A DNA stretch of 64,000 nucleotides from Shimia abyssi (GCF_003014475.1 NZ_PYGJ01000001.1:1-64000); one strand, 5' to 3'; counted from the first letter of the stretch, positions 1 to 9,093 are shown. Notes: generated by a model from the sequence alone, not told the origin. Made by a program: numbers and translations.

Positions 1-114
<114 letters not shown>

Positions 115-123
115 GCTACAAGC

Positions 124-151
124 GGCGGGGTTTCGGCCCCGCCACACTTTT
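124..151 (+). terminator. Rho-independent terminator behind the first partial gene
   Basis: GGCGGGG (124-130) and CCCCGCC (137-143) form a 7-bp GC stem with a six-base loop. It is followed by ACACTTTT, a short T run. It lies between the partial plus-strand gene and the end of the convergent porin gene. Confidence 0.6.
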
Positions 152-1327
152 CTAGAACACCATCCGCGCCCGCAGGCCAAACAACGTGATATCCCGCCCG
201 GTTGTGCTGCCTATGGGATCATGAATGAACTGCATCGACGGCGTGATTTGCAATCCCGGTGACACGGAAAACCGATAAAACACCTCTGCTGTCATTTGCT
301 CCTGCCCATTGGCGGCTTCGGACCAGTTGAGCCCAACCCCACCCAAATCCGTATTGCGCCCGAAATAGCCAATCCCACCGGATACGGTATTTTTATAAAG
401 CGCCTCTGTCGCCTTGGATGTGCCTGCCCGCAGGAAAGGCATCCACTTATTGTCAATAAACCACGCCCCGGAAAAGGCGGCTCCGTAATCCTCCGCCGCT
501 TTGCCATCCGTGTGCCACAGTGTCAGATGCACATTGTCAAAATAGATGCGGTCAAACCCGCTGGTGTACCCAATCTCAACACTCTTAAAGAGCCGCCTAT
601 GGTCAAACACGTCAAAATCCGGCTCACTTGGATCGCCCATTGCATCGGCCACGCTGGCCACCACATAGGCGTTTTTGCCCAGTCTGGCCCCAAACGCCAT
701 GCCTAGCCCCTGATCCGGCGCGCTGATGGTTGGGTTGGTGTTAAAAGCAAGGTTCTGGAACGCAGTATAGGGGCTCACCAACCCGTAAATACTTAGAAAA
801 TCAGTGACATCTATCTGCCCAATCTGAAACGTCCACGCGCCGTCTTCAGCGCGCTGTGTCCAATATAGATTGGTCAGCAACGAACCGTTGTCATTGAATG
901 CCGTGCCGGGGATCGACAATATGCCCTGCCCCAACAGCATATTCTGCGGATCAGGCGATCCATAGCCATGGCGGTTTTCAATCTTAAAAGTCAGGCTGCC
1001 ATTTTCCGTGGCCTGCCAGCTGCCATACAGCCGCGCAATCCCGCCAGCCGCGTCCCCGGTGCTGCCATCTGACGACAAGCCCAGCGACAGGTAGTCCAGA
1101 TTAAACTTGAACCCGTTCCCGGCCAGCCCGTCCTTCCACGCAAACCACCCCGGCACGACGTTTTGCGGAAAATCCGACCGAAACTGCGGATCCGTCAGCC
1201 CATCTCCCGGCGCCAGATCTGCCGCAACCGACGACGGACCATTTAGCCCACCGCTTTGTGCCCATGCGCCACCGCTTGCCGCACACAACACCATCCCCAA
1301 GAAAGCGCATAATCTAGTTTTCAACAC
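152..1327 (-). CDS. OprB-like carbohydrate-selective porin
   Basis: Encodes 391 residues with a clear Sec signal peptide: a charged start, a hydrophobic core and an AWAQ cleavage site near residue 24. The mature part is rich in Gly, Asn and aromatic residues in alternating patterns, and the chain ends in RARMVF, with the terminal Phe typical of outer-membrane beta-barrels. The near-terminal stretch PSMQFIHDP is what one expects in OprB-type porins, which let sugars diffuse through the outer membrane. Its ATG overlaps the end of the upstream DUF3299-like gene by 14 bases, so the two are probably translated together. The substrate cannot be told from sequence. Another beta-barrel family is possible but less likely. 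Confidence 0.75.
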   Translation of the reverse strand: MLKTRLCAFLGMVLCAASGGAWAQSGGLNGPSSVAADLAPGDGLTDPQFRSDFPQNVVPGWFAWKDGLAGNGFKFNLDYLSLGLSSDGSTGDAAGGIARLYGSWQATENGSLTFKIENRHGYGSPDPQNMLLGQGILSIPGTAFNDNGSLLTNLYWTQRAEDGAWTFQIGQIDVTDFLSIYGLVSPYTAFQNLAFNTNPTISAPDQGLGMAFGARLGKNAYVVASVADAMGDPSEPDFDVFDHRRLFKSVEIGYTSGFDRIYFDNVHLTLWHTDGKAAEDYGAAFSGAWFIDNKWMPFLRAGTSKATEALYKNTVSGGIGYFGRNTDLGGVGLNWSEAANGQEQMTAEVFYRFSVSPGLQITPSMQFIHDPIGSTTGRDITLFGLRARMVF

Positions 1328-2069
1328 TGGCCTCCTGATTTGCCGCCCTCAGCTTTTCTTTCATCTGTTCCACCCACGCGCTGTTTTGCGCGGCCATTGG
1401 CTGGGTCTGATGCACCGCCTCGGCGATCTTAACCTCCAGTGAAAAACTCGCGTGCATCGGGACATAGCCGTCAACTACCACAACCTCTCGCTTAGAGGGG
1501 TCAAGCGACAGTACGCCGTGCACCACGACCGGCTCGTACAACAGGCGCGGCGCCCAATCCTCGTTCAGCCGCAAACGCACCATCTGGTTGGGCGCAGGCG
1601 GCGGTGAATGGCTGCACATGCCTCGTTCCGGCACAAGATAGGCTGATGGCCTGCCGTCTGCATCGGCTGGTGCCGGGATCGTGTAGCCAGACAGAATTAC
1701 CGTTTTGCCATCCAGCGCTGCATTGCCTGCCCAGGCAGCCGCCTCGCGCCGCTCCGCCACGACCCAACGCTGCGAGATCAGCCAGTCAATATCGATCCCG
1801 GCCTCAGCCAAATCACCTTCGGCCGCCCGCAACCGCGCTGACGCGCTCACGCGATCTTCCTGAAACACTTGCCCGCCATCTAACCGTTCGCGCAACTGCA
1901 CAATCTCAATGAGGGCCTGCAACTGCTTAGCCGACAAATCTGCATAAGGATCGTCAAAGCGCTGCACAGACTGATCCACCAGATCGGACCACGCCACACC
2001 AACCGCCTCGGCCCACGCGGTCTGCGCCCAGATCACAGCTAACATGCCCAGCAAAAGAGTTTTCACCAT
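1314..2069 (-). CDS. Secreted DUF3299-like protein
   Basis: Starting at the ATG before VKTLLLG gives 251 residues with a signal peptide ending near AWA. A frame extension upstream to 2111 would put 14 residues ahead of the signal peptide, so I reject it. The diagnostic segment is GMCSHSPPPAPNQ, preceded by GYTIP, a pattern I associate with DUF3299 proteins; these are thought to be periplasmic and often sit beside transport genes, but their function is unknown. It overlaps the porin gene by 14 bases, suggesting a common periplasm/outer-membrane role. No catalytic motif is obvious apart from the conserved Cys-His-Pro cluster. Confidence 0.65.
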   Translation of the reverse strand: MVKTLLLGMLAVIWAQTAWAEAVGVAWSDLVDQSVQRFDDPYADLSAKQLQALIEIVQLRERLDGGQVFQEDRVSASARLRAAEGDLAEAGIDIDWLISQRWVVAERREAAAWAGNAALDGKTVILSGYTIPAPADADGRPSAYLVPERGMCSHSPPPAPNQMVRLRLNEDWAPRLLYEPVVVHGVLSLDPSKREVVVVDGYVPMHASFSLEVKIAEAVHQTQPMAAQNSAWVEQMKEKLRAANQEASVEN

Positions 2070-2096
2070 ATCTCTCCCAAGATTCGAAAACACGAC

Positions 2097-2128
2097 AGGG
2101 CAGGTCTGCAACCAAACCGCCCTGCCCT
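2097..2128 (-). terminator. Possible terminator behind the amidohydrolase gene
   Basis: AGGGCAG (2097-2103) pairs with CTGCCCT (2122-2128) around an 18-base loop. On the minus strand it follows the amidohydrolase stop, and a short T run (GTTTT) comes shortly after it. The large loop makes it a weak call. If it fails, the amidohydrolase may read through into the DUF3299-like gene. Confidence 0.3.
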
Positions 2129-2135
2129 CACCTTG

Positions 2136-3521
2136 TCACAGAGTGTTCTTATAGATCACGCCATCTTTCATGATGATACGAATGGTCTCGGGGCTTTCTG
2201 GGCGCGGATCAGCGCCAAACCACTGTGTCCCAGTGCCCGTGACCGTGAAATCGTCCAGCGGGTTGCCATCGATCAACAGGATGTCGGCATAGGCCCCCTC
2301 TTCAATGACGCCAAGCTTTCCGGCTGTATATGGGTTTGTAAAATCCCCCGACAGCGCAACAACCTCGCCCCCCGTGGACGTCAAAGTCACCAACGAGGAA
2401 TAGGGTCCAAAAAACTCATTGTTGAGGTGCTTTTCATAAGCGATCTGAATATTGCACGCCTCCACCGAGCCAACGCAATCGGTTTGGAACCCACGTTTGA
2501 CCGGGCATTCCTGCATGTTCGGGATGTAATTCGCAAAAGTCGCAGAGGCGCTTTTTGCTTTGGCCAGACTCGCCGGTACATTCGCGACGGCAGGTATATC
2601 TAATAGTCCGGGGTCAAAAGCCGTCAGGTTGGTGGTGATATAGGCGCCTTTTTCGTTCATGACATCTGCAATTTCACAGTCAAACGAAAACCCGTGTTCA
2701 ATGGACATTACGCCCGCATCCAACGCAGTCAGGATCGCTTCTTTGCGATACGAATGCGCCATAACATAGCTGCCATATTCACTGGCAACTTGTACGGCCG
2801 CTTCTATCTCCTCTTTGGATCCCGCCAAAAGCTGCCATGGATCAAAAGCAGACACCACGCCCCCGGATTGCATGAATTTAAGCTGCGTCGCACCCATCCG
2901 GAAGTTGTTGCGACCGAATCTGTAGACGTCGTCGACCCCACTGGCCTCCTGTGCCATATTCAACCGGCTCATATTTGTGGACGATCCCGGAGGTGCTGTG
3001 AAATTGGCAAAATCTGCGTGCCCACCGCGTGTCCCGATGAACGCTCCAGAGGGGTAAAATCGTGGGCCCACAATCTGCCCGGCCTCAATGGCACGGCGCA
3101 ATCCGCCATTGGCGCCGCCAGCATCCCGTACCGTTGTAAAGCCCTGCATAAGGTACATTTCCGCCATTCGCGCCCCGTGGATGGCAAAATCCTCCCATGT
3201 CGTATTAGCCTCCATCGAAGGAAGCGTCGGCCCCATCAGCATCAGATGTGCGTGTAACTCAACAAACCCCGGAGTTAATGTGCGACCGCCGCCATCGACC
3301 ACCGTTGCATCCGGCGCATCAATTGCGTCGGTCGAAACCGTTTTGATCAGATTGCCTTCAACGAGAACGCTGGCGTTCTCGATACGCGCTTCGTTTACGC
3401 CGTCAAAGACGTGAACATTTGTGAATAGTACCTGCGGCTTATCAGCCTCTTGCGCCGTTACGGTCAGGGCTGAAACCGCCCCCGCAAAGGCAATTGTTAA
3501 GAATGCTCCAAATCGAATCAT
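2136..3521 (-). CDS. Exported metal-dependent amidohydrolase (imidazolonepropionase-like)
   Basis: Encodes 461 residues with an N-terminal signal peptide (cleavage near TAQEA). The amidohydrolase fold is seen from the composite beta domain (LFTNVHVFDGVNEARI), the metal site HAHL after GFVELHAH, a candidate lysine bridge in QLKFMQSGG, later histidines in MAHSYRKEA and SIEHG, and the aspartate in GFQTDCVG. The closing part, TNPYTAGKLGVIEEGAYADI, is characteristic of this subfamily, which includes dipeptidases and related hydrolases acting on cyclic amides or peptides. Substrate unknown. The start has a good GGGAGAAG site. It is divergent from an AraC-type regulator across a 190-base spacer carrying an inverted repeat, so that regulator may control it. 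Confidence 0.8.
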   Translation of the reverse strand: MIRFGAFLTIAFAGAVSALTVTAQEADKPQVLFTNVHVFDGVNEARIENASVLVEGNLIKTVSTDAIDAPDATVVDGGGRTLTPGFVELHAHLMLMGPTLPSMEANTTWEDFAIHGARMAEMYLMQGFTTVRDAGGANGGLRRAIEAGQIVGPRFYPSGAFIGTRGGHADFANFTAPPGSSTNMSRLNMAQEASGVDDVYRFGRNNFRMGATQLKFMQSGGVVSAFDPWQLLAGSKEEIEAAVQVASEYGSYVMAHSYRKEAILTALDAGVMSIEHGFSFDCEIADVMNEKGAYITTNLTAFDPGLLDIPAVANVPASLAKAKSASATFANYIPNMQECPVKRGFQTDCVGSVEACNIQIAYEKHLNNEFFGPYSSLVTLTSTGGEVVALSGDFTNPYTAGKLGVIEEGAYADILLIDGNPLDDFTVTGTGTQWFGADPRPESPETIRIIMKDGVIYKNTL

Positions 3522-3579
3522 AATCTTCTCCCTCGCTCGTCATCTGATTTTAAGAGTAGCCGAACTGGTGCCGCGTCGA

Positions 3580-3627
3580 TGGCCAGTTTAATGTACTCAA
3601 TTGCAACTATTGCGTAAAAACTGGCCA
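3580..3627. promoter_or_regulatory. Inverted repeat between amidohydrolase and AraC genes (candidate operator)
   Basis: TGGCCAGTTT at 3580-3589 is repeated in inverted orientation as AAACTGGCCA at 3618-3627, a perfect 10-base match with centres 38 bases apart. It lies in the shared divergent promoter region. AraC-family proteins often bind paired sites, so this is a plausible target of the neighbouring regulator; that is inference. Confidence 0.4.
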
Positions 3628-3711
3628 GTGTGGGTACTATCTTCGTACCTGTAACGCGATAATCCAAAGTCAGGTCCCCAAGCACACCACCACCTCACAA
3701 ATGGCAGTCGC

Positions 3712-4707
3712 ATGATCACACAGTTTGACGGCATGATCCGCTTAATCCTTGTCCGGCCCTTTGTGGATCATATACGCTCCCTGGGGTTCGACCCGGATCC
3801 CATTCTGAACGAATGGGGCCTGAGCAGCGACAAGGTGCAGAACCCGGACATAAGCGTTCATGCGGACACGATCTATGGTCTTGTCAATCGTTTGGCCGAT
3901 CACGCCCGCGACCCGTTTCTGGGTTGCCATGTCGGGGAACAGTTTGACCTGTCGCGCTGGCCCGTCCTGACCGAGGCAGCACAGGATGCGTCCAGCATCG
4001 GAGATTTTTATACGCGTTTCGTACAGCTGGTCCCGCAACAGGCAAGCTCGGTGCGTCACGAACTGGCCATCCGCGCCGATACCACCACATACGCGGTGAT
4101 GCGTATCGTCTCGACCAAAGCATCAACCGCGCATATCGATGGGTTCGGACTGGCCATGCACACGCGGCTGTTGCAAATGGTGACCGGCGCGCAATGGGCC
4201 CCGTCCCGTCTGATTTTACATACTGCCTATCCCCAGGCGCTTCCGCGCGGATATCTTGGCGCCACGATCCTGCGACATGACCGCAATGGGCTGGCCCTCA
4301 CCTTTCCAACCAAATGGCTACACCACAAGATTGCTTTGCAACTGCCCAGCCAAACTCCCGCGCCAAACGACATCGCCCTTTCGCTGATCGTCGCGTTGCG
4401 AACGGCGGCCAAACCTCATTTGTCTCAACAAGTGATTTCCCAGGATCAGCTTGCCGCGGATCTGGGCATGTCACTTTCGGCCCTAAAAGCAGGGCTGAAA
4501 CGCCAAGGTACAACGCTCCCGCGGGAGCTCAAGGCTCTGAAAATTAGACTGGCTTGCCAAGCCCTCGCTGATCCTAAAAGGACAATTTCAGACATCGGCC
4601 AATCGCTAGGGTACGCAGACCCATCGCATTTTGCCCGTTTCTTCAAGTCGCAAACAGGAACCTCCCCCAGCGCACATAGGGCGGCTCAGGTCAACAGTTC
4701 CCACTGA
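3712..4707 (+). CDS. AraC-family transcriptional regulator
   Basis: Encodes 331 residues. The first ~190 resemble the arabinose-binding-like domain of the OruR/ArgR group of AraC regulators (LGCHVGEQFDLSRWPVLTEA is typical). The last ~90 hold the two helix-turn-helix motifs, with LAADLGMSLSALKAGLKRQG for the first and ISDIGQSLGYADPSHFARFF for the second. This group usually responds to small molecules and activates a neighbouring catabolic gene. Its divergent placement from the amidohydrolase suggests it senses that enzyme's substrate. Start choice is uncertain: the codon at 3712 and an in-frame ATG at 3733 both lack a strong ribosome site. Confidence 0.85.
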   Translation: MITQFDGMIRLILVRPFVDHIRSLGFDPDPILNEWGLSSDKVQNPDISVHADTIYGLVNRLADHARDPFLGCHVGEQFDLSRWPVLTEAAQDASSIGDFYTRFVQLVPQQASSVRHELAIRADTTTYAVMRIVSTKASTAHIDGFGLAMHTRLLQMVTGAQWAPSRLILHTAYPQALPRGYLGATILRHDRNGLALTFPTKWLHHKIALQLPSQTPAPNDIALSLIVALRTAAKPHLSQQVISQDQLAADLGMSLSALKAGLKRQGTTLPRELKALKIRLACQALADPKRTISDIGQSLGYADPSHFARFFKSQTGTSPSAHRAAQVNSSH

Positions 4708-4714
4708 TGAGCGG

Positions 4715-4975
4715 TCAGGATGGCTCAGACTGATCAGTGGCCTGATCCCGCGCAACGGCGTAGGCATCGGATTCATAAAACCCGCGACCCTGCTCGATCG
4801 TGTCAAACGCAACCACCAACATTTGTCGGCCAATTCGAGCGTTGTGCTCCGGTGCGTTCTGATCGACCATGCGACCGTCATACGCCTCAATCACGGGCTG
4901 CGACCGCTCTTTGAAACTGTCAAAACGCCCCCGGCCTTGCGGTCGGGGACGGGCTACCAAATAAACAAAAGACAT
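4715..4975 (-). CDS. DUF1330-like small protein
   Basis: Encodes 86 residues, compact and without a signal peptide. The pattern of an N-terminal strand (FVYLVARP), a central PVIEAYDGR and then LVVAFDTIEQGRGFYESDAYAVAR fits the DUF1330 ferredoxin-like fold, in which the final motif corresponds to the usual tyrosine-rich helix. Function is unknown for the family. It converges with the AraC gene, seven bases from its stop. The similarity is read by eye from a short protein, so some doubt remains. Confidence 0.6.
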   Translation of the reverse strand: MSFVYLVARPRPQGRGRFDSFKERSQPVIEAYDGRMVDQNAPEHNARIGRQMLVVAFDTIEQGRGFYESDAYAVARDQATDQSEPS

Positions 4976-5098
4976 ATCAATACCCTGTCAAAATACATTG
5001 TCTATGGTACACCAAATCGAGGGCAAATTCACTTATAAGCTGTCCAACTTTCGCAACCAAGCGGCCATTGCGCGCCGAACGCATTGAAAAAGCATAAT

Positions 5099-5524
5099 AT
5101 GATCGCTCAGGACATTATCAAAAAACTCGACCTGACGCCGCATCCCGAAGGGGGGCACTACCGCCAGACCTGGGTCGATACTCCGGCAACAGGCGCGCGA
5201 CCAGCAGGGACAGCGATCTATTTTCTTCTGGCGGCTGGTGAGACATCGCACTGGCACAAGGTCGATGCGACCGAGATCTGGCACTATTATGCCGGCGCTC
5301 CGTTGATCCTGTCGCTGAGCGCAACCGAAACCGGCCCGGCGCACGATCAAACATTGGGGCCGGACCTGAGCGCTGGTCAGTTTCCGCAACTGATTGTGCC
5401 AACCCATCACTGGCAGTCCGCGCGCAGCGCAGGCGATTGGACATTAGTTGGATGTACTGTCTCACCTGGGTTTCGCTTTGAGGGCTTCACGCTGGCGGAA
5501 CGCGGTTTTGACATTTCGCGATAG
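5099..5524 (+). CDS. DUF985-type cupin protein
   Basis: Encodes 141 residues from the ATG at 5099; the frame could be extended to a TTG at 5084, but the ATG fits the family better. The opening IIKKLDLTPHPEGGHYRQTW and the central SHWHKVDATEIWHYYAGAPL are hallmarks of the cupin_5/DUF985 family, small double-stranded beta-helix proteins of unknown function. The HWHK...E...H residues could bind a metal. It stands alone, followed by a hairpin and a dispersed repeat. Confidence 0.8.
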   Translation: MIAQDIIKKLDLTPHPEGGHYRQTWVDTPATGARPAGTAIYFLLAAGETSHWHKVDATEIWHYYAGAPLILSLSATETGPAHDQTLGPDLSAGQFPQLIVPTHHWQSARSAGDWTLVGCTVSPGFRFEGFTLAERGFDISR

Positions 5525-5537
5525 TTTGAGGGGTTTC

Positions 5538-5556
5538 GGATCGGCGTTGCCGATCC
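5538..5556. repeat. Perfect hairpin behind the cupin gene
   Basis: GGATCGGC (5538-5545) and GCCGATCC (5549-5556) form an 8-bp stem with a three-base loop, 14 bases after the stop of the cupin gene. There is no T run immediately behind it, so it may act as an mRNA-stabilising hairpin or weak terminator. Confidence 0.45.
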
Positions 5557-5603
5557 GACCGATGAGGGGGCCAGCCTCCTCTTTTGCCTTGCAGGCAAAA
5601 TTC

Positions 5604-5633
5604 ACCCCCGAAGTATTTTTGGCAAGATGAAAG
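5604..5633. repeat. Dispersed intergenic motif, copy 1
   Basis: The stretch CACCCCCGAAGTATTTTTGG followed by CAAGATGAAA is a C-run, a GTATTTTTGG core and a GATGAA tail. A related sequence in the other orientation is found at 9863-9893, again between genes. I recall similar intergenic words being frequent in Rhodobacteraceae genomes, but could not check this. Confidence 0.4.
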
Positions 5634-5690
5634 GCCAGATGGCCGTATTGCCGGGGTGCAACAGATCCTCAATTTTGAAATCGTGGCCGC

Positions 5691-6797
5691 TCAGGTTGGT
5701 TCGCTGAGTGTGCCACCACCCACCAGCGCCAATACCCCGGTTGTCGTGGGACAAGACGTTGGTAAGCCTTTTGCGACACGCACCGCAAGATAGGCAAACG
5801 CCTGTGCTTCGAGCATGTCACCGTCCAACCCGACGGATTCAACTGGCGCGACAGGGCATTCCAGCGATACGGAAAGCATCTGCATCAGAACCGGATTGTG
5901 GCGGCCACCGCCAGTGACCAGCACCTGTTCTGGTGGCGTCGGGCAATGGCCCATGCCCTGGGCGACAGACGCGGCGCACATGGCGGTCATGGTTGCCGCA
6001 GCGTCTTCGTCTGACAGTTCGTGTACGAGCTCAATCATCTCAGCAAAATCATTTCGGTCCAGAGATTTGGGTGGAATTCTGCCAAAATATGCTTCGGCCA
6101 GAAACAGCTCAAGCGCGCCGGTTGCCACCGTGCCATTTGCGGCAATTTTTCCACCCTCGTCCAAGGCCACTCCGCGTCGCTGGCGCAACAGGTCGTTGAG
6201 CGGCGCATTGGCCGGGCCGGTATCAAACGCCAACAACGCGCCGGGCGTTTCGGCCGTGTCCTTGGACGGGTCCACCCATGTCAGATTGCCCACGCCACCA
6301 AGGTTCAAAAAGGCCACCGGTTTTTTTGCTCCGAACCACTTGGCACAGGCAAAGTGAAAGAACGGCGCCAGCGGGGCACCCTCGCCCCCCAGCGCCACAT
6401 CGGCTGAGCGAAAATCCCAGACCACCGGAGTGTGCAGTGCCTCGGCCAGCGCCTGACCGTCGCCAACCTGACATGTGCCGCGCCCACGTGGTTCATGCGC
6501 CAATGTCTGGCCATGGAACCCGATCAATTCCGCATCGTCAAAACCACTCAGGACCTCCAGATGTGCAGCCTCAACAATGCGGGCAGCGGCATCGGCCTCT
6601 GGGCCGTTCCAATGGCCCAGAGCAGCCATCAGCGTTGCCTGCTCCTCGGGCAAATAGGCGCGATAGGCACTGGGACCAAAGCCATGGATCACCCGCCCGT
6701 CCGTGTCGAGCACGGCTACATCAACGCCGTCCAGCGACGTGCCCGACATCGCCCCCAACGCCCGCACGCACGCGTTTACTTCTCTGGCCTGCAACAT
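5691..6797 (-). CDS. anmK: Anhydro-N-acetylmuramic acid kinase
   Basis: From the ATG at 6797 this encodes 368 residues, the normal length. AnmK phosphorylates and opens 1,6-anhydro-MurNAc to MurNAc-6-phosphate in peptidoglycan recycling in the cytoplasm. The phosphate-binding start [20 protein letters not shown], the catalytic region [32 protein letters not shown] and [12 protein letters not shown] are all present. The open frame runs on to 7304, but that part overlaps tyrS antisense and has no kinase features. It is divergent from tyrS with 63 bases between. nagZ, another recycling enzyme, lies about 20 kb away in this window. Confidence 0.93.
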   Translation of the reverse strand: MLQAREVNACVRALGAMSGTSLDGVDVAVLDTDGRVIHGFGPSAYRAYLPEEQATLMAALGHWNGPEADAAARIVEAAHLEVLSGFDDAELIGFHGQTLAHEPRGRGTCQVGDGQALAEALHTPVVWDFRSADVALGGEGAPLAPFFHFACAKWFGAKKPVAFLNLGGVGNLTWVDPSKDTAETPGALLAFDTGPANAPLNDLLRQRRGVALDEGGKIAANGTVATGALELFLAEAYFGRIPPKSLDRNDFAEMIELVHELSDEDAAATMTAMCAASVAQGMGHCPTPPEQVLVTGGGRHNPVLMQMLSVSLECPVAPVESVGLDGDMLEAQAFAYLAVRVAKGLPTSCPTTTGVLALVGGGTLSEPT

Positions 6798-6860
6798 GGC
6801 CTTTTCCTTCTGCTCATCCGCGCCTATACACGGCTTCGCAGACAATACGGGACACAGACC

Positions 6861-8108
6861 ATGACCTACCAGCCCAAATCGGATTTTCTCGCTGTGATGT
6901 TGGAGCGCGGCTTTGTCGCCGACTGCACCGATTACGAAGGGCTGGATGCCGCGTTGGTGGCCGGTGTCGTTCCCGCCTATATCGGATTTGATGCAACGGC
7001 CAAGTCGTTGCATGTAGGAAGCCTGATCCAGATCATGATGTTGCGCTGGTTGCAGAAAACCGGGCACAAACCGATTACGTTGATGGGTGGGGGTACCACC
7101 AAGGTGGGCGATCCGTCGTTCCGCGCCGATGAACGCCCGCTGCTGACCCCTGATCAGATCGACGACAATATCGCCGGGATCAAACAAGTGTTCGCCAAAT
7201 ACCTGTCTTATGGCGACGGCGCGACCGACGCGGTGATGCTCAACAATGCCGAATGGCTGGATGACCTGAACTATCTTGAATTCCTGCGCGACATTGGCCG
7301 CCATTTCTCGGTCAACCGTATGCTCAGCTTCGAATCGGTGAAATCGCGACTGGATCGCGAACAGTCGCTGTCATTTCTCGAATTCAACTACATGATCCTT
7401 CAGGCGTATGATTTCCTTGAGTTGAACCGCCGCTATGGCTGTCTTCTCCAGTTCGGCGGCAGCGACCAATGGGGCAATATCGTCAACGGCATCGATCTAA
7501 CGCGGCGCGTGAATGAAAACCAGATATTTGGCCTGACCTCGCCGCTCCTGACCACGTCAGATGGCAAGAAAATGGGCAAATCGGCGGATGGAGCAGTGTG
7601 GCTGAATGCCGACATGCGCAGCACTTACGAATTCTGGCAATTCTGGCGCAATACCACCGACGCGGATGTAGGACGTTTCCTCAAGCTCTATACGGAAATG
7701 CCGGTCGATGAATGTACCCGTCTGGGTGCGCTGGAAGGGTCCGAAATCAACGCCGCCAAGATCATCCTGGCGAATGAAGTTACAACTCTTTGCCACGGCG
7801 CGGATGCGGCGGCGGCGGCTGAGGCGACTGCGCGCGAAGTCTTTGAAAAAGGTGGCGTGGGCGATGATCTGCCCACCGTCACCCTTGCATCAACCGATCT
7901 GCCAGCCTCTATCGTGCAGCTGATCGTGAAATCCGGCCTCGCCAAATCCGGCAAAGAGGCCAAGCGCCTGATCGCTGAAAATGGCGCACGGATAAACGAC
8001 GCGCCGCTGACTGACGCCGGACTGATGATCGACGCAAGTGCTCTTGCCGACCCGATCAAGCTCAGCGCAGGCAAAAAACGCCATGCTCTGGTGCAACTGA
8101 ACGGCTAA
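6861..8108 (+). CDS. tyrS: Tyrosyl-tRNA synthetase
   Basis: Encodes 415 residues and charges tRNA-Tyr. The class I signature appears as SLHVGSL (HIGH-like) near residue 50 and KKMGKS (KMSKS-like) near 236. The tyrosine pocket [26 protein letters not shown] is intact, and the last ~70 residues form an S4 RNA-binding domain ([22 protein letters not shown]). The start at 6861 is chosen because the synthetase N-terminus begins there; the longer open frame would extend into anmK on the other strand. It is divergent from anmK. Confidence 0.96.
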   Translation: MTYQPKSDFLAVMLERGFVADCTDYEGLDAALVAGVVPAYIGFDATAKSLHVGSLIQIMMLRWLQKTGHKPITLMGGGTTKVGDPSFRADERPLLTPDQIDDNIAGIKQVFAKYLSYGDGATDAVMLNNAEWLDDLNYLEFLRDIGRHFSVNRMLSFESVKSRLDREQSLSFLEFNYMILQAYDFLELNRRYGCLLQFGGSDQWGNIVNGIDLTRRVNENQIFGLTSPLLTTSDGKKMGKSADGAVWLNADMRSTYEFWQFWRNTTDADVGRFLKLYTEMPVDECTRLGALEGSEINAAKIILANEVTTLCHGADAAAAAEATAREVFEKGGVGDDLPTVTLASTDLPASIVQLIVKSGLAKSGKEAKRLIAENGARINDAPLTDAGLMIDASALADPIKLSAGKKRHALVQLNG

Positions 8109-8120
8109 ACCGCGATGTCC

Positions 8121-8137
8121 GCCCCCGCGGAGGGGGC
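8121..8137. repeat. GC hairpin behind tyrS
   Basis: GCCCCC (8121-8126) and GGGGGC (8132-8137) form a short, strong stem with a five-base loop 12 bases after the tyrS stop. No T run follows, so it is only a weak terminator candidate. Confidence 0.35.
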
Positions 8138-8217
8138 TAGTCACTACCAGCCCGAAGGCAATAGACCCCTGCTAAGACCTTAATATCAAGCGGTTTTCTA
8201 TATCGGCGAAAATCCAA

Positions 8218-8314
8218 CGTTACCGGAATATCCAAATCCGGTAACGCATTTACGTCAAGTTACCGCCGGAGCACCTCCCAGCGCATCATCACGCTCCCCG
8301 CCAATCCGGTAACG
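8218..8314. repeat. CGTTACCGGA decamer cluster
   Basis: CGTTACCGGA at 8218-8227 is followed by its perfect inverse at 8237-8246 and again at 8305-8314. A fourth copy is at 9712-9721. Between tyrS and the next gene (8109-8451) I see no coding sequence; this 343-base stretch holds the hairpin above and this cluster. Repeated decamers around orphan genes suggest protein-binding sites, but no function is known. Confidence 0.5.
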
Positions 8315-8451
8315 CCACCCCAGCCACACCCCAGCCACATCACCAGCCCCACCACCAAAACTAATCCGCCCGCATCACGTCATTTCACTTTTAAGATCAA
8401 AACGTGCGGGGTATTATGTAAATAATATCAACCTGTTATGGGATTAAGATC

Positions 8452-8838
8452 GTGCCTAACTCCAGCTTCTCAGCTTCGCAGGAATTTCTTGCAGAACTCG
8501 ATCAGCTCGCATCGACCGAAAATCTCACAAAGTCAGAAATCATCCGCACATCTGTGGAGAAATATAAGAAATTTAAAGGAGAACAAAAGGTGAATACTAC
8601 CCTCGCAAACAAAGCTTCCACCGTTGTGGACGGATTTTTCGACAAGGTGGCGAAGTCCAGCGACAATGATTGGCTAACCATCAGAAATTCGGCGGGGGAC
8701 CTGTTCAACAAGTATGCGACCCTCAAGCGGTGTCCGTCTGCAAACCCCAGCCCCAAGGAAATTGCGATGGCAGTAGCAGCGGAAGCAAGCGACCCAGACG
8801 CAGTGTCTAACCCCCTCGTAACCTTTCACCCTAGTTAG
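8452..8838 (+). CDS. Small protein with ribbon-helix-helix-like N-terminus
   Basis: Encodes 128 residues from a GTG start; no in-frame ATG lies nearby. The first ~40 residues (FSASQEFLAELDQLAST then LTKSEIIRTSVEKYKKF) have the strand-helix-helix pattern of CopG/MetJ-type DNA-binding proteins. The rest (NDWLTIRNSAGDLFNKYATL, then a polar C-terminus) is unrecognised. Its neighbours are repeats, palindromes and another orphan gene, not a housekeeping operon, so it may belong to a small mobile or plasmid-derived patch. Codon use is less GC-rich than in tyrS. It could be a copy-number or partition-type regulator, but that is a guess. Confidence 0.5.
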   Translation: MPNSSFSASQEFLAELDQLASTENLTKSEIIRTSVEKYKKFKGEQKVNTTLANKASTVVDGFFDKVAKSSDNDWLTIRNSAGDLFNKYATLKRCPSANPSPKEIAMAVAAEASDPDAVSNPLVTFHPS

Positions 8839-8960
8839 GTAAAACTAGTTCAACTACCGTAGGTAGTGGGGCTGTAGGGCTATATACTACCCTACCGGGT
8901 AGATACCTTATTTTACCTAGCTAGGGTCGAGAGCTACCGGGGGCTACGGGGGGTACGGCA
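8824..8960. repeat. CTAG-rich palindromic intergenic DNA
   Basis: This stretch holds several short palindromic words: CTAGTTAGG, ACTAGT, CTACCGTAGGTAG, CTACCCTACCGGGTAG and ACCTAGCTAGGG. CTAG is normally scarce in proteobacterial DNA, yet three copies lie within about 100 bases. No coding potential is visible between 8839 and 9093. The pattern is reminiscent of iterated protein-binding sites. Confidence 0.4.
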
Positions 8961-9030
8961 TTCCTACCAAGCAGGCTGGGTTTCGGGAGCTGTTCGGTCC
9001 ATTTCATGCGAAAACAGTCGGTTTGCGGGT

Positions 9031-9039
9031 TGTGGATAA
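9031..9039 (-). promoter_or_regulatory. Consensus DnaA box
   Basis: TGTGGATAA is the exact complement of the DnaA box TTATCCACA. It lies in the short AT-richer segment before the orphan gene at 9094. One box can arise by chance, but together with the nearby palindromes it makes a small replication origin or DnaA-regulated promoter conceivable. Confidence 0.35.
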
Positions 9040-9093
9040 TGTTATTCAAAATCAACGCCTTACTTCCTTTTCCAGAACGTATACTTTTGGGGT

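Noticed and set aside
6798..7304. N-terminal extension of the anmK reading frame
   Set aside because: It is antisense to tyrS, has no kinase features, and the remaining 368 residues match the normal AnmK length.
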